NCBI GenBank assembly: GCA_963720075.1
Contig: CAVREG010000011.1
Coordinates: 1-64,000 of the forward strand
Length of the DNA: 64,000 bases
Origin: PALSA-188 sp963720075
GTDB lineage: Bacteria; Acidobacteriota; Terriglobia; Terriglobales; Acidobacteriaceae
Reading direction: 5' to 3'
Positions 14,905 to 22,482 of this stretch are shown in pieces. Below the pieces are notes generated by a model, which saw nothing but the letters and a program-made list of their open reading frames with translations, did not search any database and was not told the DNA's origin. Each line of letters begins with the position of its first letter. Position 1 is the stretch's first letter. The position numbers and the translations under genes are program-made.

Positions 14905-17451
14905 CTATAACTTTACCGTCCTCAAACGTAACGAGTTTGTAATTACTGATACAGAGCTCAGACTCATCGCTGCGGCCGCCAGCACAGGACTCAGCAGCAG
15001 GCCAAAAAACGGATACAGCACTCCGGCTGCAATCGGCACTCCCAACGAATTGTAGAGAAACGCGAAGAACAGATTCTGCCGGATATTTCGCATTGTTGCC
15101 TGGCTCAGTTTCCGTGCGCGCAGAATGCCAGTCAGGTCGCCCTTCACCAGGATCACGCCTCCGCTTTCCATGGCCACGTCGGTCCCGGTCCCCATGGCGA
15201 TGCCGACATTAGCTTGCGCCAGCGCGGGAGCATCGTTAATGCCATCGCCCGCCATGGCAACCGTGCGGCCTTGATTTTGAAGCCGCCGCACAACATCTGC
15301 TTTTTTCTCGGGAAGCACTTCCGCCTCGAATTCTTCGATTCCCAACTGGCTGGCTATTGCAGCAGCAGTGGCGCGGCTGTCTCCAGTCATCATGAGAATG
15401 CGAACACCGTGGTCTTTCAATTCGCGAAGTGCCGCTGGCGTGGATTGCTTGACCGGATCCGCAATGCCTATGATGCCGGAGAGCTTCCCTTCTATCGCTG
15501 CAAATACTACCGTCTGCCCCAGACGCCGCAATTGATCCGCTTTTCCGGCAAGATCGCCGGTCGCTACGCCGGAATCGGATAAATATTTCTCTGTTCCAAC
15601 GGTGACGCGCTTGCCATTCACCGTTCCGCTGATACCGCCTCCGGTTCGGGATTCAAAACTCTCGGCTTTTGCGAGGACGACTCCATGATCTTTGGAGGCA
15701 TTAATGATTGCCGTTGCGAGAGGATGTTCGCTTCCCTGCTCCAAACTCGCCGCAAGCTTTAGCAGCGTCGCCTCATCGAGGCCGCCGGCAGCAACGATCG
15801 AGACAACCTTCGGCTTGCCTTCGGTCAGCGTGCCCGTTTTGTCCAATACCAGTGTGTCAACTTTTTCGAGAATCTCGAGAGCTTCGGCGTTGCGGATTAG
15901 CACCCCGAAACCCGCGCCACGTCCCGTGCCGACCATGATTGCCATTGGAGTCGCCAAGCCAAGCGCGCATGGGCACGCAATGATAAGAACCGCAACGGCA
16001 TTGACCAGCGCATGAGCGAGTCGTGGCTCGGGCCCGATTAAAGCCCACGCCACAAAAGTCAATATTGAGATTCCGATCACTGCCGGAACAAACCATCCTG
16101 CAACGCGATCGGCTAGCTTTTGAATCGGTGCCCGGCTGCGCTGCGCCTGACCCACCATTTGAACAATTTGCGCGAGCAGCGTTTCGCTACCTACTCGCTC
16201 CGCACGCATCACGAATGAGCCATTGCCGTTGATCGTGGCTCCGACTACGCGGCTCTCCGGAATCTTTTCAACCGGCATGGCTTCGCCGGTGACCATGGAT
16301 TCATCCACCGAGCTGTTGCCTTCGACAATAACTCCGTCAACAGGAACTTTCTCGCCAGGGCGCACCCTGAGTTGGTCGCCTACTTTCACTTGGTCCAGAG
16401 GAATATCTTCTTCCTCGCTATCTCGCAGAACACGAGCCGTTTTTGGAGACAAATCCAGCAGTGCGCGAATTGCTTGCCCGGTACGGCTGCGCGCCCGCAA
16501 TTCAAGCACTTGCCCGAGCAATACGAGCGTGGTGATTGCCGCAGCCGCCTCAAAATAAACGGGAACCATCCCATTCACACGAAACGATCCTGGAAAAAGC
16601 TCCGGAAATAATACGGCCAACACGCTGTACACATATGCCGCGCCTGTGCCCATGGCGATCAATGTGAACATGTTCGTAGAGCGGTTTACTACCGACGCCC
16701 AGCCCCGCTGAAAGAATGGCAGACCGCCCCATAGAACCACGGGCGTGGCCAACACAAGTTCGATCCAGGGAAGCCATGCAATGGGCAAGACTCGCTCGAA
16801 CGGCGATCCGGAAAACATACCTGCCATGGCGATGGCAAACAGAGGAAGGGTGAGCGCCAAGCTGATCCAGAAGCGAAGCGTCATTTCGTGCAGTTCTGAA
16901 TTGTCCTCACGTGCCGTCACCGTACGCGGTTCGAGAGTCATGCCGCATATGGGACAGGCTCCCGGCCCGGACCGCACGATCTGCGGATGCATAGAACATG
17001 TATATTCAACTTCCGCGGCCGCAGGAAACTCACGCTCAAGAGCCATTCCGCACCTTGGGCACGGGCCGGCCTTATTTGCGCGGACCTCGGGACACATCGG
17101 GCAAATATAGCCACCGTTCTCGGGGAGCTTCTGAGGACGTGCGACTCCCTCGCTCTGACTCTGACTCTGGGTTTGAACAGAAGAGCGTCCTTGAACGGCA
17201 TATCCAGAATTCGCAGGCGCCAAGCCAATCCCCGCGATATTTATGACTTGACCCATGGGAACTGGCTTGCTGGATGGTTTCAAATAACGTTCAGGATCAG
17301 CCTTGAATTTCTCCATGCACGACGAGGCGCAAAAGAAATAGTCTTTGCCCTCATGCGTCCAAGTCCACTTCGCCGTCGTTGGATTTACCGTCATGCCGCA
17401 GACGGGATCCTTCGTCATGCTCAGGGTTCCCGCATTGTCATGCGTTGCCAT
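14905..17451 (-). CDS. copA: Copper-type P1B ATPase with YHS and two HMBD modules
   Basis: An 848-residue heavy-metal transporting P-type ATPase. In place of an HMA domain, the N-terminus has a YHS domain (TKDPVCGMTVNP, about residues 12-60). Two short heavy-metal-binding modules follow (YICPMCPEVR...CPRCGMALE at about 115-138 and YTCSMHPQIVR...CPICGMTLE at about 148-173). The transmembrane core has CPCALGLATP near 493, DKTGTLTEG near 537 as the phosphorylated Asp, and GDGINDAPALAQA as the hinge. It exports Cu(I), or possibly silver, at ATP cost. I chose the ATG beginning MATHDNAG; 27 further upstream codons are open. A small ferredoxin-fold gene is divergent. Confidence 0.92.
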   Translation of the reverse strand: MATHDNAGTLSMTKDPVCGMTVNPTTAKWTWTHEGKDYFFCASSCMEKFKADPERYLKPSSKPVPMGQVINIAGIGLAPANSGYAVQGRSSVQTQSQSQSEGVARPQKLPENGGYICPMCPEVRANKAGPCPRCGMALEREFPAAAEVEYTCSMHPQIVRSGPGACPICGMTLEPRTVTAREDNSELHEMTLRFWISLALTLPLFAIAMAGMFSGSPFERVLPIAWLPWIELVLATPVVLWGGLPFFQRGWASVVNRSTNMFTLIAMGTGAAYVYSVLAVLFPELFPGSFRVNGMVPVYFEAAAAITTLVLLGQVLELRARSRTGQAIRALLDLSPKTARVLRDSEEEDIPLDQVKVGDQLRVRPGEKVPVDGVIVEGNSSVDESMVTGEAMPVEKIPESRVVGATINGNGSFVMRAERVGSETLLAQIVQMVGQAQRSRAPIQKLADRVAGWFVPAVIGISILTFVAWALIGPEPRLAHALVNAVAVLIIACPCALGLATPMAIMVGTGRGAGFGVLIRNAEALEILEKVDTLVLDKTGTLTEGKPKVVSIVAAGGLDEATLLKLAASLEQGSEHPLATAIINASKDHGVVLAKAESFESRTGGGISGTVNGKRVTVGTEKYLSDSGVATGDLAGKADQLRRLGQTVVFAAIEGKLSGIIGIADPVKQSTPAALRELKDHGVRILMMTGDSRATAAAIASQLGIEEFEAEVLPEKKADVVRRLQNQGRTVAMAGDGINDAPALAQANVGIAMGTGTDVAMESGGVILVKGDLTGILRARKLSQATMRNIRQNLFFAFLYNSLGVPIAAGVLYPFFGLLLSPVLAAAAMSLSSVSVITNSLRLRTVKL

Positions 17452-17575
17452 CTGATTTCCGTTGCATCGTTCCGCGAGCAGTATGAGAAACTCGTTACAG
17501 TATAGAGACAGTCGATCGTCTTTAAGATTCACTTACAAACTAATGCCATCCCACTTCAGCTGAGGGCTAAGGAAA

Positions 17576-17803
17576 ATGACACAAATGGAGGTTCTCTACC
17601 GGTATGGCGTGGCGCCCGGCGAGGCGGAAATGCGCGCTCTTGACAACATAAGGGAGGTCTATGGAGTCCGAGGAATCCGTTTCAATGAAAAAGAACGTTC
17701 AGTGCGGGTGGAATTCGACGCATCGCGCTTTAAAGAACCTGTTATTGCCGCCCTTCTGCGCCAGGCGGGAATTGATATTCAGGAGAATTTAGCTCTTGCC
17801 TGA
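17576..17803 (+). CDS. Small HMA-like protein lacking CxxC
   Basis: A 75-residue protein whose predicted beta-alpha-beta-beta-alpha-beta order (MEVLYRYGV, EAEMRALDNIREVYGVRGI, SVRVEFDASRF, PVIAALLRQAGIDI) resembles heavy-metal-associated domains, but the metal-binding CxxC is absent. It starts 125 bp from, and divergent to, the copper ATPase, after an AAGGA Shine-Dalgarno. A second ATG three codons in is also possible. It could be a partner or regulator that has lost metal binding, or an unrelated ferredoxin-fold protein. Confidence 0.6.
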   Translation: MTQMEVLYRYGVAPGEAEMRALDNIREVYGVRGIRFNEKERSVRVEFDASRFKEPVIAALLRQAGIDIQENLALA

Positions 17804-18179
17804 TTTGGCGGTCTTCAGCTCTCGTCTGATTGGCGGTCTAAGGGAAGAGGGGAGGGCTTAGGTGTTAATGCATTTTAATGCAAAGGGGCGTCAAAGAAAA
17901 CTTCTGGCCGAAGATTATTCTTTTGAACGCCCCCGTTGCGCGCCACTTCGTCTGTAGTTCCAGTCAGCACATGTTCTGCCATCTTCAATGTGGTGCAAAT
18001 AAAGAGAGAGTCTCGCAATCTAAGGCGTAGGAATTTCCGGATGTTGGAAAGTTTTACCAAACCCCAGCGCTGACTTGCTCGCCGCCGATCTTTCCAATCG
18101 TTGCGATTCGATCCCCCAGGCCCCGAAAGAGCCGTTTCGTTTATAATTTGATTCGTCGCAGTTGAAACCATCGCGAAAT
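17804..18179. other. Non-coding stretch before tRNA gene
   Basis: There is no supported gene. A near-perfect direct repeat GATTTGGCGGTCT / GATTGGCGGTCT occurs at about 17802 and 17830, and TTAATGCATTTTAATGCA lies near 17865. A 98-codon minus-strand frame here has no domain-like pattern and its translation is Arg/Asn-rich. Confidence 0.5.
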
Positions 18180-18256
18180 GCGCCCGTAGCTCAGTTGGAT
18201 AGAGCGAACGGCTACGAACCGTTAGGTCGGGAGTTCGAATCTCTCCGGGCGCACCA
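18180..18256 (+). tRNA. tRNA-Arg (anticodon ACG)
   Basis: The cloverleaf is complete. The acceptor GCGCCCG (18180-18186) pairs with CGGGCGC (18246-18252), with discriminator A and an encoded CCA (18254-18256). The D-arm contains AGCTCAGTTGGATAGAGC. The anticodon loop is CTACGAA with anticodon ACG, whose wobble A is normally deaminated to inosine. The T-arm contains GTTCGAATC. Confidence 0.97.
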
Positions 18257-18390
18257 TACCTCTATTGTTGACGTCCATGCGATAGCGCATCCTTGCAGGC
18301 GGGAAATTCTTCAGCCAAGTCGTCCCGGACCCCCTACACCACAACCACTCTGTTAGACCGAAGTGCATGAAATCGCACGCCCCTGAGTCA

Positions 18391-19557
18391 TCAAGCGGCG
18401 CTCGATTTCACTCTCAGTGTTTTCTTTAATCGCGGCAAAACTTGCTTGCCATAAAAGTCGATTACACGCTTCTGGTCGGGTTGGCCCGAGTGAATGTGGA
18501 TCTCGGTTGCGCCGCTATCGAACAATTCTGACAGAGCTTTCACATGCACGTCAGGATCGGTGCTGATTGGCCATCCCTCAGTGACTTTTTCCAACGGAAC
18601 CTCGGCGTTGGCGCGACGCTCAATTTCCTGCGGGTCGCGAACGTTGAAATAAGGATCCCAGGCCTTTGGACCGAAGCGCCAGAGCTTAGCCGCGACTTCC
18701 GCATCTTTCTTGTCGCCAACAACAGCGTATTGCTCAATGAACACAGGCATCTTTGCGGGATCTTTTCCGCCGGCTTTTGCCCCGCTTTCAAATTCGGATT
18801 TATGTTCTTTCCATGTCTTGGGATCGGTGATTAATCCATCGGCGTATTGGCCGACGCGACGCATTGCCTTGGGCCCGTTTCCTGCCATCAAGAGCGGAAT
18901 TGCTTTTGTCGGCGGATCATATAGGCGTGCATTCACTTTGTAATACTTGCCCTCGTGCTCAACCTGCTGACCTTTCCACATCTTGCGAATGATGTCGGTG
19001 GCCTCAACCAACCGCTCGGAGCGTTCGGGCCACTTGGGCCAAGTTCCGGTCGCAGCCTCTTCGTTCAAAGCTTCTCCGGAACCCAAGCCAAGGAATATGC
19101 GGCCGGGAGTAAGCAGGCTTAAAGACGCAAACGCTTCCGCAACGACTGCAGGATTGTATCTGAATGTAGGACAGGTAACGGTTGTGCCCATCCATATGCG
19201 CTTGGTGCGCTGGCCAATAGCGCTCATCGTTACCCACGCCAGACCCGCATGAGCTTCGTTGGCTTGCCAGGGCTGGAAATGATCGCTGAATGTGATCACG
19301 TCGAAGCCAGCCTCTTCACATGCCACGCCGAGTTTGACGAGCTCCGGAACCGCAAATTGCTCGTGAGCAAGTTGGAAGCCAACCATTCCCTTATGGAACG
19401 ATGCCATAGACTTATTTGTGACTGAATCCTTGGTGGATTCGCTTTCCAGGCCACTGGAAAAAACAGAAGCTCCGAGCATGGACATTGCGATGCCTCCCGC
19501 GGATTTCAATATTGCCCGCCGATCTAACCCGTAAGGCTGTCTTTCAAATTGAGACAT
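18391..19557 (-). CDS. LLM-family (F420-type) oxidoreductase, exported
   Basis: A 388-residue luciferase-like monooxygenase-family protein, closest to F420-dependent glucose-6-phosphate or hydroxymycolate dehydrogenase types. VGFQLAHEQFAVPELVKLGV, FDVITFSDHFQPW, RIFLGLGSGEALNE, YYKVNARLYDPP and LLMAGNGPKAMRRVGQYADG are family segments. The N-terminus LDRRAILKSAGGIAMSMLGA resembles a twin-arginine signal, though the RR context is short, so periplasmic location is plausible. No F420 biosynthesis gene is in the window, so cofactor use (F420 or FMN) is unproven. Confidence 0.82.
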   Translation of the reverse strand: MSQFERQPYGLDRRAILKSAGGIAMSMLGASVFSSGLESESTKDSVTNKSMASFHKGMVGFQLAHEQFAVPELVKLGVACEEAGFDVITFSDHFQPWQANEAHAGLAWVTMSAIGQRTKRIWMGTTVTCPTFRYNPAVVAEAFASLSLLTPGRIFLGLGSGEALNEEAATGTWPKWPERSERLVEATDIIRKMWKGQQVEHEGKYYKVNARLYDPPTKAIPLLMAGNGPKAMRRVGQYADGLITDPKTWKEHKSEFESGAKAGGKDPAKMPVFIEQYAVVGDKKDAEVAAKLWRFGPKAWDPYFNVRDPQEIERRANAEVPLEKVTEGWPISTDPDVHVKALSELFDSGATEIHIHSGQPDQKRVIDFYGKQVLPRLKKTLRVKSSAA

Positions 19558-19715
19558 TACTTTTCCTCACAATACGTGTGAAAAAGTTTCGATGCGAAAT
19601 CGGGCTTTGGGTTTTGCTTTTTAGTTTTGGGAAAAAGAAAACTGAAATGGAATAGGCGAAGACGCAGCAAGTTATGTCTCTACTTATTTACTTAAAAAAT
19701 TGTGTGCACGGGTTC

Positions 19716-19744
19716 TTGACAAAACGAGGCTGCCGGAGCAATAT
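19716..19744 (+). promoter_or_regulatory. imuA operon promoter
   Basis: A consensus TTGACA (19716-19721) and CAATAT (19739-19744) with a 17-bp spacer sit about 45 bp before the imuA ATG. The candidate LexA box at 19752-19767 covers the predicted transcription start. Confidence 0.7.
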
Positions 19745-19751
19745 CTCATAG

Positions 19752-19767
19752 GCGAATAAAAAGCGAA
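19752..19767 (+). promoter_or_regulatory. Candidate LexA box at imuA (GCGAA-N6-GCGAA)
   Basis: GCGAATAAAAAGCGAA matches the element in the lexA promoter (6766-6781) at 14 of 16 positions, including both GCGAA half-sites, the 6-bp spacing and most of the A-rich spacer. Its location just downstream of the -10 box would block transcription if bound. Confidence 0.55.
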
Positions 19768-19789
19768 ATATGCTACACGGAATTCCTAT

Positions 19790-20680
19790 ATGTCTTCACC
19801 CTCTACGTGCGTGCAATTTGAGCTGAATCAGAGTTCAACTATTACATCCAAAAAGCTTCCGCAACTAGAGCTACTATTGGAGTTACCAAAACTTGCGGGG
19901 ACCCTTTCCGCATCTAGACTTATAGTACGACCTGCGCCAGAGATGGTTTCCAGTGGGATTCATGAATTGGATTTGCTTACCGGGGGAATTCCCCGCGGAG
20001 GTCTCACGGAGGTTTGCGGGCCGGCTACTTCGGGGAGGACCAGTCTGCTTTTGGCGGTATTGGCTGCGGCGACACAACGAAACGAGGTTTGCGCATTGGT
20101 GGATGTAAGTGATGCTTTTGATCCAATCTCGGCGCATGCCGCAGAAGTTAATTTCGAAAAGTTATTGTGGGTACGCTGTGGGACGATTCGGAAGAAATCT
20201 TTTTCTGCAAAGAACAGTTGTGAGCCGAAAAAACAATGCTTTGGGCGACAAGCGGAAGGTCCTGTCGAACAGGCATTGCGAGTAACAGATTTACTTTTAC
20301 AAAGTGGAGGCTTCGGGCTGGTAATCATTGATCTCGGTGATGTTGCGGTGAAATTTGCCCTCCGCATTCCATTAACTTCCTGGTTTCGTTTTCAGAGAGC
20401 GGTAGAGAACACTCCGACGGTGCTGTTTGTAATTGCGCCGGTTCCATGTGCGCCAGCCTGCGCATCTCTGTTGCTGAAATTGCAGGCGTCGGGAAAGAAG
20501 CTGTCAACTGTTAGCTCTCAGCTTTCAGTTGAGCTTACTGGTCAATATCCATCCATTCCTTCCCATTCGCGGCTCTTAGACGGGCTTCAGATTGAAGGGG
20601 AACTTTTGCGCTCGCGTATGGATCGTAAACCGGTGCGATCGGTTGCCAGGTTTGCCACAAAAGCGATACGGGCAGGATAA
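19790..20680 (+). CDS. imuA: ImuA-type RecA-like protein
   Basis: A 296-residue RecA-superfamily protein that in known ImuA/ImuB/DnaE2 mutasomes helps recruit translesion synthesis. VSSGIHELDLLTGGIPRGGL, CGPATSGRTSLLLAVLAAAT (a degenerate P-loop, GPATSGRTS, with Arg where Lys is expected) and GFGLVIIDLGDVAVK are the recognisable parts. Near the C-terminus, residues about 240-252 (KKLSTVSSQLSVELTGQY) are encoded by a dispersed AGCT-type repeat and look like an in-frame insertion. It is the first gene of the SOS operon, with imuB 93 bp downstream. Confidence 0.88.
   Translation: MSSPSTCVQFELNQSSTITSKKLPQLELLLELPKLAGTLSASRLIVRPAPEMVSSGIHELDLLTGGIPRGGLTEVCGPATSGRTSLLLAVLAAATQRNEVCALVDVSDAFDPISAHAAEVNFEKLLWVRCGTIRKKSFSAKNSCEPKKQCFGRQAEGPVEQALRVTDLLLQSGGFGLVIIDLGDVAVKFALRIPLTSWFRFQRAVENTPTVLFVIAPVPCAPACASLLLKLQASGKKLSTVSSQLSVELTGQYPSIPSHSRLLDGLQIEGELLRSRMDRKPVRSVARFATKAIRAG
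20506..20545. repeat. AGCT-class dispersed repeat within imuA
   Basis: A sequence built from AGCT/CAGTT units (AGCTGTCAACTGTTAGCTCT, then CAGCTTTCAGTTGAGCTT) with inverted symmetry. It is typical of an intergenic repeat, yet it lies in frame near the imuA 3' end. The imuA-imuB spacer has a related sequence. Confidence 0.55.
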
Positions 20681-20693
20681 CAAAAGCTGGCTC

Positions 20694-20751
20694 TTGGCTA
20701 TTACTTTTCTAATTCCTAAAATTCGGCGGTTACGGTTCGGCTAATAGCCAA
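20694..20751. repeat. Inverted repeat between imuA and imuB
   Basis: TTGGCTATTA (20694-20703) and TAATAGCCAA (20742-20751) are perfect complements around 38 bp, with AAAGCT units on both sides. It could form an intra-operon hairpin that modulates the imuA:imuB ratio, or it may be another copy of the AGCT-class repeat. Confidence 0.6.
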
Positions 20752-20773
20752 AAGCTAAGAACCAAGAATTTCC

Positions 20774-22357
20774 ATGTTTTTTGCCTGCATTTTCGTTCCT
20801 GATTTTCCCGTGGAAGCGATACTGCGCTCCAAGCCTGAACTACGATCGCAGGCGGTCGCTATTCTTGATGGCAAAGTTCCGCTACAAAAAGTATTTGCTC
20901 AGAATGAAAACGCTCGTCGCGCTGGCGTAGAACCGGGGATGGCCAAATTGGAAGTGGAGGCATGCAACGATTTGGTGCTGCGACCCCGCTCTCAATTGCA
21001 GGAAGATGCCGCACATGCCGCGCTGCTGGATTGCGCACAGTCGTTTTCGCCGCGGGTAGAAGATATCGCTGGCGACACCATTCTTATTGATCTTGCTGGA
21101 TTGGAGCCTCTTTTTGGTCCACTGCCGAAAATTGCCTGCGCCCTGGCGCGGCGCGCATCGGACCTCGGGATCGAATCCAATGTGGCCGTGGCTTCAAATC
21201 CTGATACAGCAATCATTGCGGCTCGAGGATTTTCCGGCATGACATTAATTCCGCAGGGAAGAGAGGCGGAACAGTTGGGAGGATTGCCTATCGAAGTACT
21301 GTTCGCGGGAGGGCATGGCTTTCAAATTTATGAGGATGAGCAGCAAACCGAACAGATTTTAGAAACGCTGAATCGGTGGGGCGTCCGCAATTTGCGTTCG
21401 TTGGCGGCGCTGCCGGAAGTGGCGTTGAGCGAGCGTTTGGGACAGCAGGGCGTCCGTTTGCAGAAGCTCGCTCGCGGCGGAACTTTCCGCACATTGACGC
21501 CTGTCGAGCCACTTTTAATTTTTGAAGAAGTAATTGAGTTGGAACATCCACTTGTATTGCTCGAGCCGCTGGCATTTCTGCTGGGACGTTTGCTGGAACA
21601 GCTATGCGCTCGTTTAAACGCTCGCGCATTGGCGACGCAGGAATTGCGATTGAGATTGGAGTTAGATAGCAGTTGCCGTGACGAGGAAACGGACCAGAGA
21701 TTCAGCAGGGTGGGCGACAGCATTTTCGAACGAACACTTCATCTGCCGGTCCCGCTGCTGGATGCCAGGATTTTCCTCAAATTAATTCAGCTTGATTTAA
21801 ACGCGCACCCACCGGGAGCGCCCATTCTAAAAATTCATTTGCGGGCAGAACCTGTAAGGCCGCGCGCCGCGCAAGGCGGCCTTTTTCTTCCTCCCTCGCC
21901 GGAACCCGAGAAACTTGAACTCACATTGGCACGGATTGCGGGAATTGTAGGTGAAGACAAATTGGGATCGCTGGAATTGCTGGATACATATCGGGCAGAG
22001 GGTTTTCGCATGCAGCGGTTCGCACCAGATTCTTATGAAAAGTTTCAAAACAAATCCAAGGATAAGAACAATATCGCAGTAACGGCACTGCGTATCTTTC
22101 GTCCTGTAGTGCCGGTGACAGTGACGTTGCATGATGGCAGCCCAGCGCATATTGCTTGTCATAAGTGCTCGGAAATTCAAGGAGAGATTCTGTGGTCCGC
22201 GGGCCCGTGGCGTTCTTCGGGAGATTGGTGGGAACGGGAATCTTGGTCTAGAGATGAATGGGACATCGCCGTGCGAGGAGAAACGGAGATTACGTTATAT
22301 CGCTTGGTTCGCGATTTGCTCGCTGGTCAGTGGTTTGTAGAGGGAACGTACGATTAA
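20774..22357 (+). CDS. imuB: ImuB, inactive Y-family polymerase homologue
   Basis: A 527-residue Y-family polymerase-like protein that acts as the hub of the ImuA-ImuB-DnaE2 mutasome, binding the beta clamp and DnaE2. The N-terminus (FFACIFVPDFPVEAILRSKP) and the palm stretch (VEDIAGDTILIDLAGLEPLF) align with Y-family positions, but the catalytic acidic motif (SIDE in active enzymes) is absent, as expected for ImuB. The little-finger region follows, and the C-terminal GDWWERESWSRDEWDIAVRG is a conserved ImuB tail. An intrinsic-terminator-like hairpin lies inside the coding sequence at 21856-21886. Confidence 0.93.
   Translation: MFFACIFVPDFPVEAILRSKPELRSQAVAILDGKVPLQKVFAQNENARRAGVEPGMAKLEVEACNDLVLRPRSQLQEDAAHAALLDCAQSFSPRVEDIAGDTILIDLAGLEPLFGPLPKIACALARRASDLGIESNVAVASNPDTAIIAARGFSGMTLIPQGREAEQLGGLPIEVLFAGGHGFQIYEDEQQTEQILETLNRWGVRNLRSLAALPEVALSERLGQQGVRLQKLARGGTFRTLTPVEPLLIFEEVIELEHPLVLLEPLAFLLGRLLEQLCARLNARALATQELRLRLELDSSCRDEETDQRFSRVGDSIFERTLHLPVPLLDARIFLKLIQLDLNAHPPGAPILKIHLRAEPVRPRAAQGGLFLPPSPEPEKLELTLARIAGIVGEDKLGSLELLDTYRAEGFRMQRFAPDSYEKFQNKSKDKNNIAVTALRIFRPVVPVTVTLHDGSPAHIACHKCSEIQGEILWSAGPWRSSGDWWERESWSRDEWDIAVRGETEITLYRLVRDLLAGQWFVEGTYD
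21856..21886 (+). terminator. Terminator-like hairpin inside imuB
   Basis: AAGGCCGC (21856-21863) pairs perfectly with GCGGCCTT (21876-21883) around a 12-base loop and is followed by a T-rich tract (TTTTTCTTCC from 21882). It has the form of an intrinsic terminator but lies in the coding sequence. The encoded RPRAAQGGLFLP segment may be conserved for protein reasons. Confidence 0.4.
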
Positions 22358-22482
22358 AACATTTGCACATTCTCTAAGAATTGTCGTTTCGAAGCGCGAT
22401 AACAGCAAGGAATCTGCTGTTTTATTCCACGAAAATAGATTCCTCGCCGATAAAGCGACTCGGAAATGACAAGTTTAAAGGC

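Noticed and set aside
14786..15055. Plus-strand ORF of 89 codons at the copA 3' end
   Set aside because: It lies mostly antisense to the clearly coding copper ATPase and has no domain.
17875..18171. 98-codon minus-strand ORF
   Set aside because: There is no Shine-Dalgarno or domain pattern, the composition is Arg/Asn-rich, and its end lies by the tRNA gene. It is probably a chance frame.
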